Positions 37,222 to 46,176 of a stretch of 64,000 nucleotides of DNA are shown here, piece after piece. The stretch covers positions 1,240,001-1,304,000 of the forward strand of contig NZ_CP050975.2 in assembly GCF_012273515.2 (NCBI RefSeq), read 5' to 3'. Positions within the stretch are counted from its first letter, which is position 1. Every line of letters starts with the position of its first letter. This DNA comes from Streptomyces sp. RPA4-2 (GTDB lineage: Bacteria > Actinomycetota > Actinomycetes > Streptomycetales > Streptomycetaceae). Under the pieces are notes generated by a model. That model ran no database searches and was not told the DNA's origin. It was given only the letters and a program-made list of their open reading frames with translations. The position numbers and the translations under genes were made by a program.

Positions 37222-37421
37222 TCGCCGCGCCCGCGGGGTCCCGGTCCCGGAGGCTGCCGTTCGCCCGCGCGTGCCCGCGGATGCAACCCGGGCCACCGTT
37301 CCGCCACCCAATGTTTCATGCATGGACCATCCATCTCCAGTACGGTGTTCCGCGATCTGACGAGCCTTGACCCCGAATCCCGAAGTCTCGGCGACTCCGG
37401 ACCACTTGATCGGAAGACGAC

Positions 37422-39659
37422 ATGTCAGATCCCACCCACGACGCGTGCCGCCACGCAGGCGTCGGACGCCGCGGCTTCCTCGGACTCGCCGGGGGCACGC
37501 TGGCCTCCGCCGGACTCGCGTCCCTGCTGGGAGCCGCCCCGGCGAGCGCGGCACCGGTCGGCGGCCGCCCCGACGTGCCGCTGCGCTTCGCACTGGTGAC
37601 GGACACCCACGTGAACGTCGACTCGCCCCAGTCCACGGTGTGGCTGACCCAGGTGTGGGCGTCGATCGCGGCGCGCGACCCCGACCTGGTCCTGCACTGC
37701 GGTGACATCACCGACACCGGTCGGCCGGACGAGTTCGACCGCTACGCCGAGGTCCTGCCCACCGCGCTGCACGGCAAGATGCACTACTCCCCCGGTAATC
37801 ACGACGTGCGGTGGGACCCGTCGGCCAAGGAGGAATACCGCACCCACTTCGGCCCCGGGCCCTACTCCTTCGACGCGGGCGGTGTGCACTTCATCGGCTT
37901 CGACCCCACCGAGGTCCTCCAGGAGCCGGGGCACTACGGCCCCGGCGGCCTGGAATGGCTGAAGGCGGACCTGAAGCGGCTGCGCCCCGGAACGCCCACG
38001 GTGCTCTTCCAGCACTTCCCGATGGGCAACACCTTCTACTACGTCGACGACCAGCCCGAAGTGCTCGACGTCCTCGCGGACCACAACGTGCGCGGCATCT
38101 TCGCCGGCCACATCCACAAGGAAGTGGTGAGCGGCTTCAACGGCCTCACCCAGGTCGGACTCAACGCGGTTCGCAACGGAGCCCTGTACTACTGGGTCGA
38201 GCGCACCCGGTCGGCGGACGGCACCCCCGTACTGCGCGTCAGCCGGGTCGACATCGCCGCCGACGGCACCGAGACCGAGGTGCCGGTGTCCGACATGCCA
38301 CTGGCCGGCGACGCCCCGGGCCGTCCGCAGCGCCCCCGCGCCGTCAGCCTCGGCAAGGTCGACCGCGGTCAACTCCCGGTCACCGTCCGGCTGGACAAGA
38401 ACGCCCAGGCCACCTCCGTGGCGGTGGACCTCTACCCGCAGACGGTCTTCGGCGGCGCCGCGACCCCGGTATGGAAGAGTCTCACCGCCAGTTCGGGACA
38501 CCGGTGGACCGGCTCGGTCGACGTCTCCTCGGTCGTGCCCGGCACGCAGCGGCTGCGCCTCCAGGTCACCGGGGCGGACGGGTCCTGGTGGGAGGACACC
38601 GCCCGGTTCGAGGTCGAACGCGGCGCGTACGACCCGCGGCCGCGCTGGCAGTACCAGTTGCCGGGCTCGGTCCAGGGCGGCATCGCCCTCATCGGCTCCG
38701 CCGCGAAGCCCGTGGCGGTCGCCGCTTCCACCACCGGCGCTGTGGTCGCGATCCGTCCTGGCGCCCGCGACACCCACGAGCGCCTGTGGCACGCACAGGT
38801 CGGACCGGTGTACCGCAGGCCCGCGGTCGACGCCGGCGCCCGCACCCTGTTCATCCCCTCGACGGACCACCGGCTGTACGCGCTGAAGGCCGCCGACGGC
38901 CGGCAGAAGTGGCGCTTCGACGCCGGGGCCCCGGTACTCAGCGCGCCCCTGGTGGCCGAAGTCCTCGGCCGGGAGCGGGTGTTCTTCTCCGCCGGGCAGA
39001 ACTTGTTCGCTCTCGACGCGGCGAGCGGGGGCGAGCTCTGGTCGGTTCCCGGACGCGGCTTCTCCTCGGGAAGGGCCGCTTCCGACGGGGACCGGGTCTA
39101 CACCGCCGCGGACGACGGCTACGCCCGAGCCCACGACGCGGCCACCGGTGAGCAGTTGTGGGCCTTCGCGATGGCCACCGGTACCGAGAATCATGTGGCT
39201 CTTTACAGCGGCTGGGACAATGTCGTCGCCGTCGGCGACGGCGTGGTGGTCGTCGGCTCGGTCGCCGGTTCCTGGGGACTGAGCGCCACGACCGGTGCGT
39301 TGCTCTGGAAGGTGGCCGGCAGCGCGATGTACGCCCCGGCCCTCGTCCTCGACGACGGATCGGCCCTGCTCACCACGGAGTTCGGCATCATGTCTCGGGT
39401 CGACCTGGCGACGGGCAAGGCCCGTTGGCAGACCAACCTGGCGGTGCGCGTCTTCAACGCCGGAGTAGTGATCGCCGACGGCGTCGCCTGGGCCCAGTCG
39501 GCCGACGGCAGGCTGCTGGGGGTGAAGCTGTCGGACGGTACCCCGCGGGGCCGACTGCAGCACAGCTTGGCGTACTCGTTCAGCACTCCGGCGATCGCCG
39601 GCGGAACTCTGGTCGTCGGCGACCAGAACGGAGTCGTCGCGGGCATCGAACTGCCCTAA
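37422..39659 (+). CDS. Tat-exported calcineurin-type phosphoesterase with PQQ-like beta-propeller
   Basis: A 745-residue protein. GRRGFLGLAGG at residues 15-25 is a twin-arginine signal, followed by a hydrophobic region ending APASAAP. Residues ~55-275 carry all metallophosphoesterase motifs (TDTHVN, CGDITD, GNHD, QHFP, GHIH). After an Ig-like segment, residues ~405-745 are a PQQ-type propeller with repeated 'LYALKAADGRQKWRFD'-like blades, without quinone-binding residues being evident. It follows the other secreted phosphoesterase on the same strand 261 bp later. Export of folded enzyme through Tat fits metal loading in the cytoplasm. Substrate unknown. Confidence 0.87.
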   Translation: MSDPTHDACRHAGVGRRGFLGLAGGTLASAGLASLLGAAPASAAPVGGRPDVPLRFALVTDTHVNVDSPQSTVWLTQVWASIAARDPDLVLHCGDITDTGRPDEFDRYAEVLPTALHGKMHYSPGNHDVRWDPSAKEEYRTHFGPGPYSFDAGGVHFIGFDPTEVLQEPGHYGPGGLEWLKADLKRLRPGTPTVLFQHFPMGNTFYYVDDQPEVLDVLADHNVRGIFAGHIHKEVVSGFNGLTQVGLNAVRNGALYYWVERTRSADGTPVLRVSRVDIAADGTETEVPVSDMPLAGDAPGRPQRPRAVSLGKVDRGQLPVTVRLDKNAQATSVAVDLYPQTVFGGAATPVWKSLTASSGHRWTGSVDVSSVVPGTQRLRLQVTGADGSWWEDTARFEVERGAYDPRPRWQYQLPGSVQGGIALIGSAAKPVAVAASTTGAVVAIRPGARDTHERLWHAQVGPVYRRPAVDAGARTLFIPSTDHRLYALKAADGRQKWRFDAGAPVLSAPLVAEVLGRERVFFSAGQNLFALDAASGGELWSVPGRGFSSGRAASDGDRVYTAADDGYARAHDAATGEQLWAFAMATGTENHVALYSGWDNVVAVGDGVVVVGSVAGSWGLSATTGALLWKVAGSAMYAPALVLDDGSALLTTEFGIMSRVDLATGKARWQTNLAVRVFNAGVVIADGVAWAQSADGRLLGVKLSDGTPRGRLQHSLAYSFSTPAIAGGTLVVGDQNGVVAGIELP

Positions 39660-40112
39660 CGGCGACCGGACAGTGGCGTCTCCGGCCCATGGCCCTGGCG
39701 GGGGCGCGGCGGGACACGTGCCGTCCCCGACCCCCGGACGGCCCGCAGCCGCCTCCGCGCTCCCGTGCTCGGAATCCGGAGGCCGCCGACGACTTGAGGG
39801 CCGCCTGATTCTTACGGCACGAGCAAACCGGTCGCGTGGATGCAGGCATCACCCCGGTGGCGGGTCCGGTTCCCCTCCGGACGCGCCACCGGCCTGCCCA
39901 CCGCACCGCCGGGCGACGTCCGGCAGTTGCCGCGCACACGGGGCCCTCGACGCCGTCCTTCGTGCCTCAGCCACGGTCCAGGACATGACTCGGGTCCTGG
40001 CGGCGCTCAAGTAGTGAGCCCTGAGGACTGTCCCGCAAAGTCTTCCCAGAGACCCAACGAGTAGGCCGGTTGGGAGTTCTGCCATGATCGCCTGTCGACG
40101 AGAGGGGCTGTG
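39660..40112. other. Intergenic region, no gene recognised
   Basis: A 453-bp gap. Plus-strand frames are open but Pro/Arg-rich and unlike known proteins. Near 40020-40045 the words GGACTGTCCCGCAAAG resemble sequence often found at the ends of Streptomyces insertion elements, consistent with the transposase debris downstream, but no matching second end was found. Confidence 0.4.
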
Positions 40113-40448
40113 ATGGCCATCGACGAGCGACCTGACCCGGTACAGATCATCGCGAGAGTGGGGACGGGCTTCTCCGCGGAGCAGCCCGAGCGAGCGATTC
40201 AGGTGTGGATGCACCTCGCCGCGAAGGCCGGTTGGGCTGTCAGCCGCGTCGACGAGGCTTCCGTCGACCTGGACTCCGGCGAGTGCGGGATCGTCGACGT
40301 AGAAGGCCTGCGATACCTGGTGCGTCGGGGCCGAAGGGTGCGTAGGACTCTCTATGACGACAGCGGGGGAAGGCTTGCTCAGCGACCGATCTTCGGCTTC
40401 GCCGCATGGGCGGAACCCGTGCTTTCCGCGGACAGCATCACCCCCTGA
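40113..40448 (+). CDS. Hypothetical protein (111 aa)
   Basis: A 111-residue soluble protein with AGAGGGG before the ATG; a GTG three bases earlier is equally possible. It contains 'AIQVWMHLAAKAGWAVSRVDEASVDLDSG' and 'RYLVRRGRRVRRTLYDD', suggesting a small alpha/beta fold. No family recognised. It adjoins transposase remnants, so it may be part of an acquired patch. Confidence 0.6.
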   Translation: MAIDERPDPVQIIARVGTGFSAEQPERAIQVWMHLAAKAGWAVSRVDEASVDLDSGECGIVDVEGLRYLVRRGRRVRRTLYDDSGGRLAQRPIFGFAAWAEPVLSADSITP

Positions 40449-40476
40449 GGCCGGCACACGAGTCCGGCGCTGCATC

Positions 40477-40713
40477 TGGGACGATCTTGCTGCGGCTGGT
40501 GTGATCTCAGCGTCGAAACCGTCCTGGATGGTCCCGTTCACGGGGCTGAGCCCGCGAGCATTCGGGAAGCTGCTCACCCAGCTGCGACGGTGAGGGGGCC
40601 GATACGGCGCGTCCCGGACGGCCGTGGTCGCTGCCGCTTGAGGATCGGGTACTGCTCGGCGTCACGTCCTGGCACACCAACCTGCCCCTGCGACAGCTCG
40701 CGCCACTGAGCCT
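40477..40713 (+). pseudogene. IS5-family transposase N-terminal remnant (frameshifted)
   Basis: The first part (to 40593) ends 'WMVPFTGLSPRAFGKLLTQLRR' and a stop; a shift of frame then gives 'GADTARPGRPWSLPLEDRVLL' and 'TSWHTNLPLRQLAPL', up to about 40710. Together these match the N-terminal region of a widespread Streptomyces IS5-type transposase (LSPxAFGKL...RPWxLPLEDRVLL...YWRTNLTMRQLAPLFGIS). The rest of the enzyme, including the DDE residues, is missing. Confidence 0.75.
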
Positions 40714-40944
40714 TTTCCACGGCTCAATGGCATGGTCGACTTCCACCTGCCCGACAGCCGGGCCGACAAAGATGATTGCCGCGCACGGTCGGATCCCGAA
40801 AAACTGCCAGGCGTGCGCGCGCACTTTCCGCGCACAGAAGAAGCTCGACTGGATGCCGCGCACCAATCTTGCCAGACTTGATCATTTGATCACTACATAT
40901 ACCTCAGGCTCCATGGACAGAATCGCTAAAAACTAGGTTGATAA

Positions 40945-41460
40945 ATGCAATATCGTAGACCTCAGAGAATATCTTTCGGGATTATCCTGATCGTAACTTT
41001 CTCCGCTCTGCAAATCTTCGCTCAACAGGCGCTGTGGCATCAGGAAGCGACACTACGACTAGCCGCACTCACCCCCCTTCCCCTGATTTTTTATTTCTCC
41101 CTTTCTTTCTATTTGCGCCCGTCGGTGACAGTTGCACGAGACGCGCTCGTTGTGCGCAACCTATTCACCGTCTACGAAGTTCCATACAAAAGCGTGGTCG
41201 CATGCGGTGGGCGGCGCGCCCTCACTCTTGAGGTGTCGAATTATGGACACCTTCCGGTACTTGCGTACGATACGAGTATCACAGGGAGGAAGCAGCGTGA
41301 TGCGCTCGCTCAAGAGATCTCGGCGCGAAAGGTCAACGCGGATAATTCTAATGTCAGATTCAGCAAGCGATACGTGATGGGAATTGCAGAGCTCTTGTGT
41401 TCGGGGACGACTATTCTCCTGTGCGCCGTCTCCTTCGCACTATTGTGGACTCGCGGGTGA
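40945..41460 (+). CDS. Membrane protein with bacterial PH-like domain, foreign base composition
   Basis: A 171-residue protein. Two hydrophobic helices (about 10-28 and 38-56) are followed by a bacterial PH-like domain ('SVTVARDALVVRNLFTVYEVPY' to 'RDALAQEISAR') and a third hydrophobic helix near the C-terminus (about 146-168). The gene and its flanks (about 40710-41560) are clearly richer in A and T than the rest of the window and use codons rare in Streptomyces, and it is bracketed by transposase fragments. It was probably acquired from outside. Function of such PH-domain membrane proteins is not established. Confidence 0.75.
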   Translation: MQYRRPQRISFGIILIVTFSALQIFAQQALWHQEATLRLAALTPLPLIFYFSLSFYLRPSVTVARDALVVRNLFTVYEVPYKSVVACGGRRALTLEVSNYGHLPVLAYDTSITGRKQRDALAQEISARKVNADNSNVRFSKRYVMGIAELLCSGTTILLCAVSFALLWTRG

Positions 41461-41674
41461 TTATCGAGACGCTACGGAAGGCAGGCCCGATCGCCGTCAA
41501 ACGGATCTGATCTCACGGTCAGAGAGACATAGACGTGAAGATCTCTGATCGAAGAAGTGCATGTACCGTATCAAGCGACGCCGACGGGACCTATTCGCCG
41601 TGGGACGGGCACCTTTTCCCTAGGAACTCGTGTGCCGTTCCCGGTGCCAAGATTGTCCACAGGCTTCGCCGAAG

Positions 41675-42061
41675 TCATGCCGGGATGAAACTTGGCCACC
41701 AGGGTGGAACGTTCGCCGGGCACAACGGGGCGGGGTAGGAGTCCGGCATGCCGAGCCACGTAACAAGGAACCAGGCGAACCACAGGGTGAAGACCAGCCC
41801 TGCGATCAGCGCTGTCCTGCGATGACGTTTCCCGAGGGTGCTGTACAGGATCACCCACGGAACCGCAGCGGCGACCCATATAAGAGGCGCGAGAAACAGC
41901 AACGTCAAGCTGTTGGCTGCTGCGTTGATGCCGATGTCACAAGCAGCCCATGCCCTTCCCATGGCAGCAATGGTCACCACCGCGGTCAGCCCACCGAAGA
42001 GGACCCCAAAGCCAGCTCCTCTGAACCAGCGGGCCTCAGGACTCGACGGCTCTGCTCCCAC
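41675..42061 (-). CDS. Small multi-pass membrane protein
   Basis: The C-terminal ~110 residues contain three hydrophobic helices ('GAGFGVLFGGLTAVVTIAAMG', 'SLTLLFLAPLIWVAAAVPWVIL', 'TALIAGLVFTLWFAWFLVTWLG') with basic residues between. The GTG at 42061 was chosen, preceded by GGGGGAG; the frame is open to an ATG at 42244, but that extension overlaps a transposase fragment on the same strand and looks noncoding. No family recognised. Confidence 0.6.
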   Translation of the reverse strand: MGAEPSSPEARWFRGAGFGVLFGGLTAVVTIAAMGRAWAACDIGINAAANSLTLLFLAPLIWVAAAVPWVILYSTLGKRHRRTALIAGLVFTLWFAWFLVTWLGMPDSYPAPLCPANVPPWWPSFIPA

Positions 42062-42146
42062 GATCTCCCCCGCCTCGCCGTAGATGCGCGGAGAGTACCA
42101 AGATTCGGAAGGAGCCTGTTGGGGCCCTGGCCTGCTCTGACACCGG

Positions 42147-42233
42147 TCAGTCGTTCTTGGGCTTTCGAAGCCGTCTCCCGCAGATGAGGCCGCCGGCGAG
42201 CGAGACGAAGGCGTCGTGAAGTTTGGTGCGGCT
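42147..42233 (-). pseudogene. Transposase C-terminal remnant
   Basis: The last 28 codons before a stop read 'KLHDAFVSLAGGLICGRRLRK', matching the final helix of IS5-family transposases (HLDAFxxLAxALICWRRLRK). Upstream in frame nothing matches. With the N-terminal remnant at 40477 on the opposite strand, it brackets the AT-rich gene at 40945. Confidence 0.6.
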
Positions 42234-42244
42234 GACCAGGCCAT

Positions 42245-42741
42245 GTCCCCCCACGGTCTCCGGCCGGCTCGACACCACCGGCCTGCGCCTCCTCCTTCGA
42301 CTTCCCCGCCGCTGGCCCTGAACCAGCGAGATCACAGACCCCCTCGAACGACTCGCCACTCCTACCAAGCAGCGTCACTCCCACCCGGAGCAGTGGAAAC
42401 CGGCGTCCCCCCGCGACGACCCCCGAACCCTCGGCCTGCCCGGTCTCAGCCATCGGCAACGAAATGAGCCGCCGGGTTCGTCGACGGTCCATCAAGAAAA
42501 TCGAGGTTGGACAGGTGCACTGGCAACGGGTCTGCTCCCGCCGTAAGCACGGCCCGTGAAGGTGAAACCTTTCGATCCTCGTCGAAATGATTGACGCTTC
42601 CAAACGCCCCGGCAAATGATTTCTCCTCAGGTAGACCCGAAGCGCGCAAGAGTACTGAGCGGCGTGCTACGGACCGGCGTGAAAACTCACACCGCACCGG
42701 CACCAAGGGACGGGTTGTCACATAGACGTGGGGAGAAGCTT
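42245..42741. other. Intergenic region before the fulvocin C-like gene
   Basis: A 497-bp gap. The first half is Pro/Arg-rich in all frames with no recognisable product. The second half is lower in GC and holds the candidate promoter at 42591 and the ribosome site GGGGAGAA before the GTG at 42742. Confidence 0.5.
42591..42620 (+). promoter_or_regulatory. Candidate promoter for the fulvocin C-like gene
   Basis: TTGACG (42591-42596) and AATGAT (42615-42620) are separated by 18 bp in a locally AT-richer stretch, about 122 bp before the start codon. This fits a housekeeping sigma factor promoter with a long leader. Confidence 0.45.
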
Positions 42742-43680
42742 GTGACCGAGTGGATATTGGCATTCGACGCCGACTGCCGATTCTGCGAAGAAGTGGTGGA
42801 TCGGGTTCGTGTGTCCGTCGACGGCACGCTGACCACCGCGGGCCTCACGGAACCCCGTATTCGCGGCCTGCGCGCACGTGCCCTGGGGGACGGGGCCGAG
42901 TGGGCCCCGACCCTGTTGGCGGTCAACGGCGACCAGGTGCGGGCCTGGACCGGAACCGCGCTGTCCCTCCGCCTGGCGAGGCTGTTGGGGCCGTCGGCCT
43001 CGCTGCGGGTGGTGCGTGCGCTCCGCGACCTCGATGTGCTGCGGCCCCCGAGCCGTCGAGGAATTCTCAAGGCCGTGCCGGGGCTGGCCCTGGGAACGTT
43101 TCTGGTCACCGGAGGCCTGGCAGCCTCACCCGCGCAGGCTGTGACCCGCGCCAAGGGCAGCAAGGCGGCGCGATGGGTGAAGGCCAACCTCGACCGACTG
43201 CCCTCCGGATACTCCGAGTTCACCTCCTACCCCGCGGACTACCGGCGCGCCATTTACGGCGCGCTGTCCGCTTCGGCTCGGAGTGATCTTTGGGTGGCGC
43301 ACTTCGCGAACTACCGGAAGACACACCCCGGTCTGTCGGCCGAGCAGTCCGCCGTCCTGGACGACGCGACGCGGCTGGCACCGCAGATCATCGCGGGGCG
43401 CCAGCAGGGAGCAGCCGTCCGAGGGCTGGAGACGGCGACTGTGGCGGCGTTCGGCGAGAGCGGGGCGCGGGCGATCCTCATGGCGCTGGGCCCTGCCGAG
43501 ACGCAAGGCGCGGCACCCCGGAGCGACCAGAGCACCCAGGTGATGGACTGCAACTCCCAGTGCGCGGGGACCGGAAGCTGCGACATGGTGTGCTACGCCT
43601 CACCGTGGTGGTGCAACTGGACCGATTACGGCTGCGGTCCACTGTGGCTGGGACCGTGCAGCGGCGTTTGCGCCCCCTGA
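42742..43680 (+). CDS. Fulvocin C-related Cys-rich protein with N-terminal CxxC domain and internal Tat signal
   Basis: A 312-residue protein with three parts. Residues 1-95 resemble a DCC/DUF393-type thiol-disulphide domain, with C12-x-x-C15 after 'LAFDAD'. Residues 104-133 (SRRGILK, a hydrophobic stretch, then ASPAQA) look like a complete twin-arginine signal. After a helical region the last ~44 residues carry eight cysteines (270, 274, 280, 284, 291, 298, 306, 310), the number found in the myxobacterial bacteriocin fulvocin C. GGGGAGAA precedes the GTG. An internal GTG at 43036 would start just before the Tat signal but lacks a ribosome site. An exported antibacterial or structural peptide is possible. 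Confidence 0.75.
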   Translation: MTEWILAFDADCRFCEEVVDRVRVSVDGTLTTAGLTEPRIRGLRARALGDGAEWAPTLLAVNGDQVRAWTGTALSLRLARLLGPSASLRVVRALRDLDVLRPPSRRGILKAVPGLALGTFLVTGGLAASPAQAVTRAKGSKAARWVKANLDRLPSGYSEFTSYPADYRRAIYGALSASARSDLWVAHFANYRKTHPGLSAEQSAVLDDATRLAPQIIAGRQQGAAVRGLETATVAAFGESGARAILMALGPAETQGAAPRSDQSTQVMDCNSQCAGTGSCDMVCYASPWWCNWTDYGCGPLWLGPCSGVCAP

Positions 43681-43807
43681 GGCCACCCCGGACTTCGGGG
43701 AACCGAACGGGCCCCCCAAGTCATCGAAGATCCGCCGGATCGCCTCGGCCGGCTTCCCGTGCCGCACACTCCCACGTCGCTCGGGTCCCGCCCTCTCGGC
43801 ACGGTTC

Positions 43808-44710
43808 TCAGCCGAAGGTGTTGCACCGGGTGACACTGCCGGAGCTGTAGCCGGTGGAGAACCACTGCCGGCGCTGGCTCGCGGAGCCGTGGGTCCAGGT
43901 GTCGGGCGTGACCTTGCCCTGGTACCGCTGCTGGATACGGTCGTCGCCGACGGCGGCGGCCGCGTCCAGCCCGCGGTTGATGTCGTCCTGGGTCAGCTCG
44001 GTGATCAGCGGTTTTCCGCTCTTGGGGTCGGGGGTGGTGGTGGCGTGGTGGGCCCACACTCCGGCGTAGCAGTCCGCCTGGAGTTCCAGTTTCACCGAGC
44101 CGCTGTTCCGGCCCTGGCCACCGCCCCGGGAGATCGTGCCGCTGAGGTCCTGGATGTGGTGCCCGTATTCGTGGGCGATGACGTAGGCCTCGGCGAAGGG
44201 ACCGCCCTCGGCACCGAACTTGCTGCTCAGGTCGTTGAAGAAGCCGAGGTCGAGGTAGACCTTGTCATCGGCGGAGCAGTAGAAGGGGCCGACGTCGGAA
44301 GTGGCGTTCCCGCAGCCGGTGTTCACGCTGCTGGTGAACAGGAACGTCGGGGCCTGCTCGTAGGACTTGCCGGCGGCGGTCTCCGTCTGTTTCCAGAACG
44401 CCTGGACGCTGTCGACCACGGCGACGATCCGGCACTCTTCCTTGCGGTTGGCGTCGGCGCCGGTCCGGCAGTCGGCCGCCAGGTCGCCGGCGGACGTACC
44501 CGCTCCCCCACCGGTGCCCGGCGAGCCGGCGGTGCCGTCCGAGCCGAACAGGCCCGGATCCACCCCGAAGACCACCGAGACGACCAACACCAGGAGCCCG
44601 ACCACTCCACCACCGACGGTCTTCCCGCCGCCCGGGATACCGCCCAGCGCCCCGCCACGATTGTCCTGCACCTCGGACGTGTCCAGGGCAGCGTCGTCGT
44701 CGAATTCCAT
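43808..44710 (-). CDS. Neutral zinc metallopeptidase (YpfJ/KPN_02809 family)
   Basis: A 300-residue membrane-anchored metallopeptidase. One hydrophobic helix (about 32-49) precedes a Gly/Ser-rich linker and the catalytic domain with HEYGHH (zinc motif HExxH) and a downstream 'ELQADCYAGVWAHH' that supplies the Glu/Asp ligand area. The family is common in Streptomyces but poorly characterised. It is convergent with the fulvocin C-like gene 128 bp away, which raises the possibility that it processes that protein outside the cell; this is inference. Confidence 0.9.
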   Translation of the reverse strand: MEFDDDAALDTSEVQDNRGGALGGIPGGGKTVGGGVVGLLVLVVSVVFGVDPGLFGSDGTAGSPGTGGGAGTSAGDLAADCRTGADANRKEECRIVAVVDSVQAFWKQTETAAGKSYEQAPTFLFTSSVNTGCGNATSDVGPFYCSADDKVYLDLGFFNDLSSKFGAEGGPFAEAYVIAHEYGHHIQDLSGTISRGGGQGRNSGSVKLELQADCYAGVWAHHATTTPDPKSGKPLITELTQDDINRGLDAAAAVGDDRIQQRYQGKVTPDTWTHGSASQRRQWFSTGYSSGSVTRCNTFG

Positions 44711-45055
44711 TCGCTGACTTTCCCCTCGAGCAGCGCGTCGGCCCGCCCCGCGTCATGACGCCCGCCTACCCCGCGCAAGGTGGTTCACGTCCAGCACGCC
44801 GCGATGGATGTACGCCGTCAAAAGACACGCTCCGTCTCGCCTGTCCCCACCCGCGCGACAGGTACACGCTGCGCCAAGACGGTGACGAGGCGGCCGACTT
44901 CAAGGCGGGATCAGTCCGTCCGGGGCCGGATGGCGGACGTGTTCGCCGGCGCGGGCGGCCGCGAGAAAACGTACAACTCACGGTCCACCACCACCGCGTG
45001 CCCGCAGCGCCCCGCGCAGACACAGAGCAGCAGCCCGCGCTCAGCAGACGCTTCC
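44711..45055. other. Intergenic region, nothing recognised
   Basis: A 345-bp gap between two minus-strand genes. Frames are open in several directions, but no frame has a ribosome site together with a recognisable product, and no strong inverted repeat or known element was found. Confidence 0.4.
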
Positions 45056-45502
45056 CTATCCGGCTGGGTGGGTCGGCACATGCGGCGGATCCTCTGTCTC
45101 CCGGTGGGCGGCGGCCGGGCGGAAGCATGCGGTCACGGTCTTGCCGTGCCGCTGGCACTTCATGCTCCAGTCGTCAGCGAGGGCGCGTACGATGCCCACG
45201 CCCCGTCCGGACGTCGCGCCGGCCTCCGGGTCGCGCTGCCGGGGCAGGGTGGGGTCCTCGTCGTGGACGCTCACGTGCAGGCAGTCACCGTCCCAGGTGA
45301 GGACGAGATGGGCATCGCTGTGGGCGTGGACGTGGGCGTTGGTGAGAAGTTCGGACACGCAGAGGACGACCGCGTCCGCCGTGTCGGGTTCTTCGGCGGC
45401 CCATGGCAGGGACCTGAGATGGTCGCGTGTCCAGTGCCGTCCGGCCCGCACGCCTCCCGACACCGCGAACGAGTGTGCCCAGCCCATGGCCTTGACTGCC
45501 AC
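45056..45502 (-). CDS. Anti-sigma-type HATPase (RsbW/SpoIIAB-like ATP-binding protein)
   Basis: A 148-residue GHKL ATPase-fold protein. The N-box is in 'VLCVSELLTNAHVHAH', the G1 box in 'VHDEDPTLP', and the G2-type lid in 'GRGVGIVRALADDW'. Such stand-alone kinases phosphorylate anti-anti-sigma factors in Streptomyces; no partner gene is adjacent. The GAF-PP2C phosphatase at 11.5 kb is the only possible opposite activity in the window. Confidence 0.88.
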   Translation of the reverse strand: MAVKAMGWAHSFAVSGGVRAGRHWTRDHLRSLPWAAEEPDTADAVVLCVSELLTNAHVHAHSDAHLVLTWDGDCLHVSVHDEDPTLPRQRDPEAGATSGRGVGIVRALADDWSMKCQRHGKTVTACFRPAAAHRETEDPPHVPTHPAG

Positions 45503-45730
45503 TGTGTCTTCACTCCCCTTGCCGTTGTCCGCTCAGGTCCGTGCAAGGGCCGGGTACCCCGGGCCCGTGCGGGCAGGCGCCCCGATCACGCCGACCGGTC
45601 GTCCTCCACACGCACGACCACCGCATTCGGCCGGAGCTCGGCACCGCGCCCACGCGTCCCCCGAACGGGAACGGCGCGGGCGCGGTGACCTGGAGCCCTG
45701 AAGCCGTGGATGTATCACGTACCGGCCGGG

Positions 45731-46003
45731 TCAGCCGACGTGCCAGAAGACACTGCCGCCGTTGTTCGCGGCGACGACGAACATCACGACCATCAGCAGG
45801 AGGTCGGCCACACCCAGACCGATGTCCCACTTGGGCATCGCGCTCCCGGTCTGACGCAGCGCGAAGGCACCGAAGACGATCGCCAGGGGTCCCAGGATGA
45901 TCGGCAGGATGAACAGGCCGACGATGCCGCAGACCAGTCCCGCGACCGCCAGACCGCTGGTCCGGCTCGTGCGCTGCGCACCACTTCCGCTGTAGCTCGT
46001 CAT
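45731..46003 (-). CDS. DUF4190 domain membrane protein
   Basis: A 90-residue protein with a short Ser/Thr-rich N-terminus and two hydrophobic helices (about 17-43 and 60-78) separated by 'GAFALRQTGSAMPKWDIGL', the DUF4190 pattern. Function unknown; widespread in Actinobacteria as a small integral membrane protein. Confidence 0.85.
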   Translation of the reverse strand: MTSYSGSGAQRTSRTSGLAVAGLVCGIVGLFILPIILGPLAIVFGAFALRQTGSAMPKWDIGLGVADLLLMVVMFVVAANNGGSVFWHVG

Positions 46004-46176
46004 AACTCTTCTCCCGAAATGTCGCCTTGAGTCACCTCTGACCTTTCAGTCTCTTTCGGGTTACCCGTGATCGATGGGTCATGCCTGTCTGTCGTCACCA
46101 AGGTCCCTCGCCTCGCGGGCAGTTGAGCAAAGAGCGGACGCCGGGAGGGTCGGTGCGGCGGCCGGTCGAAGCAGTT

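Noticed and set aside
43036..43680. Shorter fulvocin C-like protein starting just before the Tat signal
   Set aside because: The GTG at 43036 has no ribosome site, whereas GTG 42742 has a good one; kept as an alternative in the entry.
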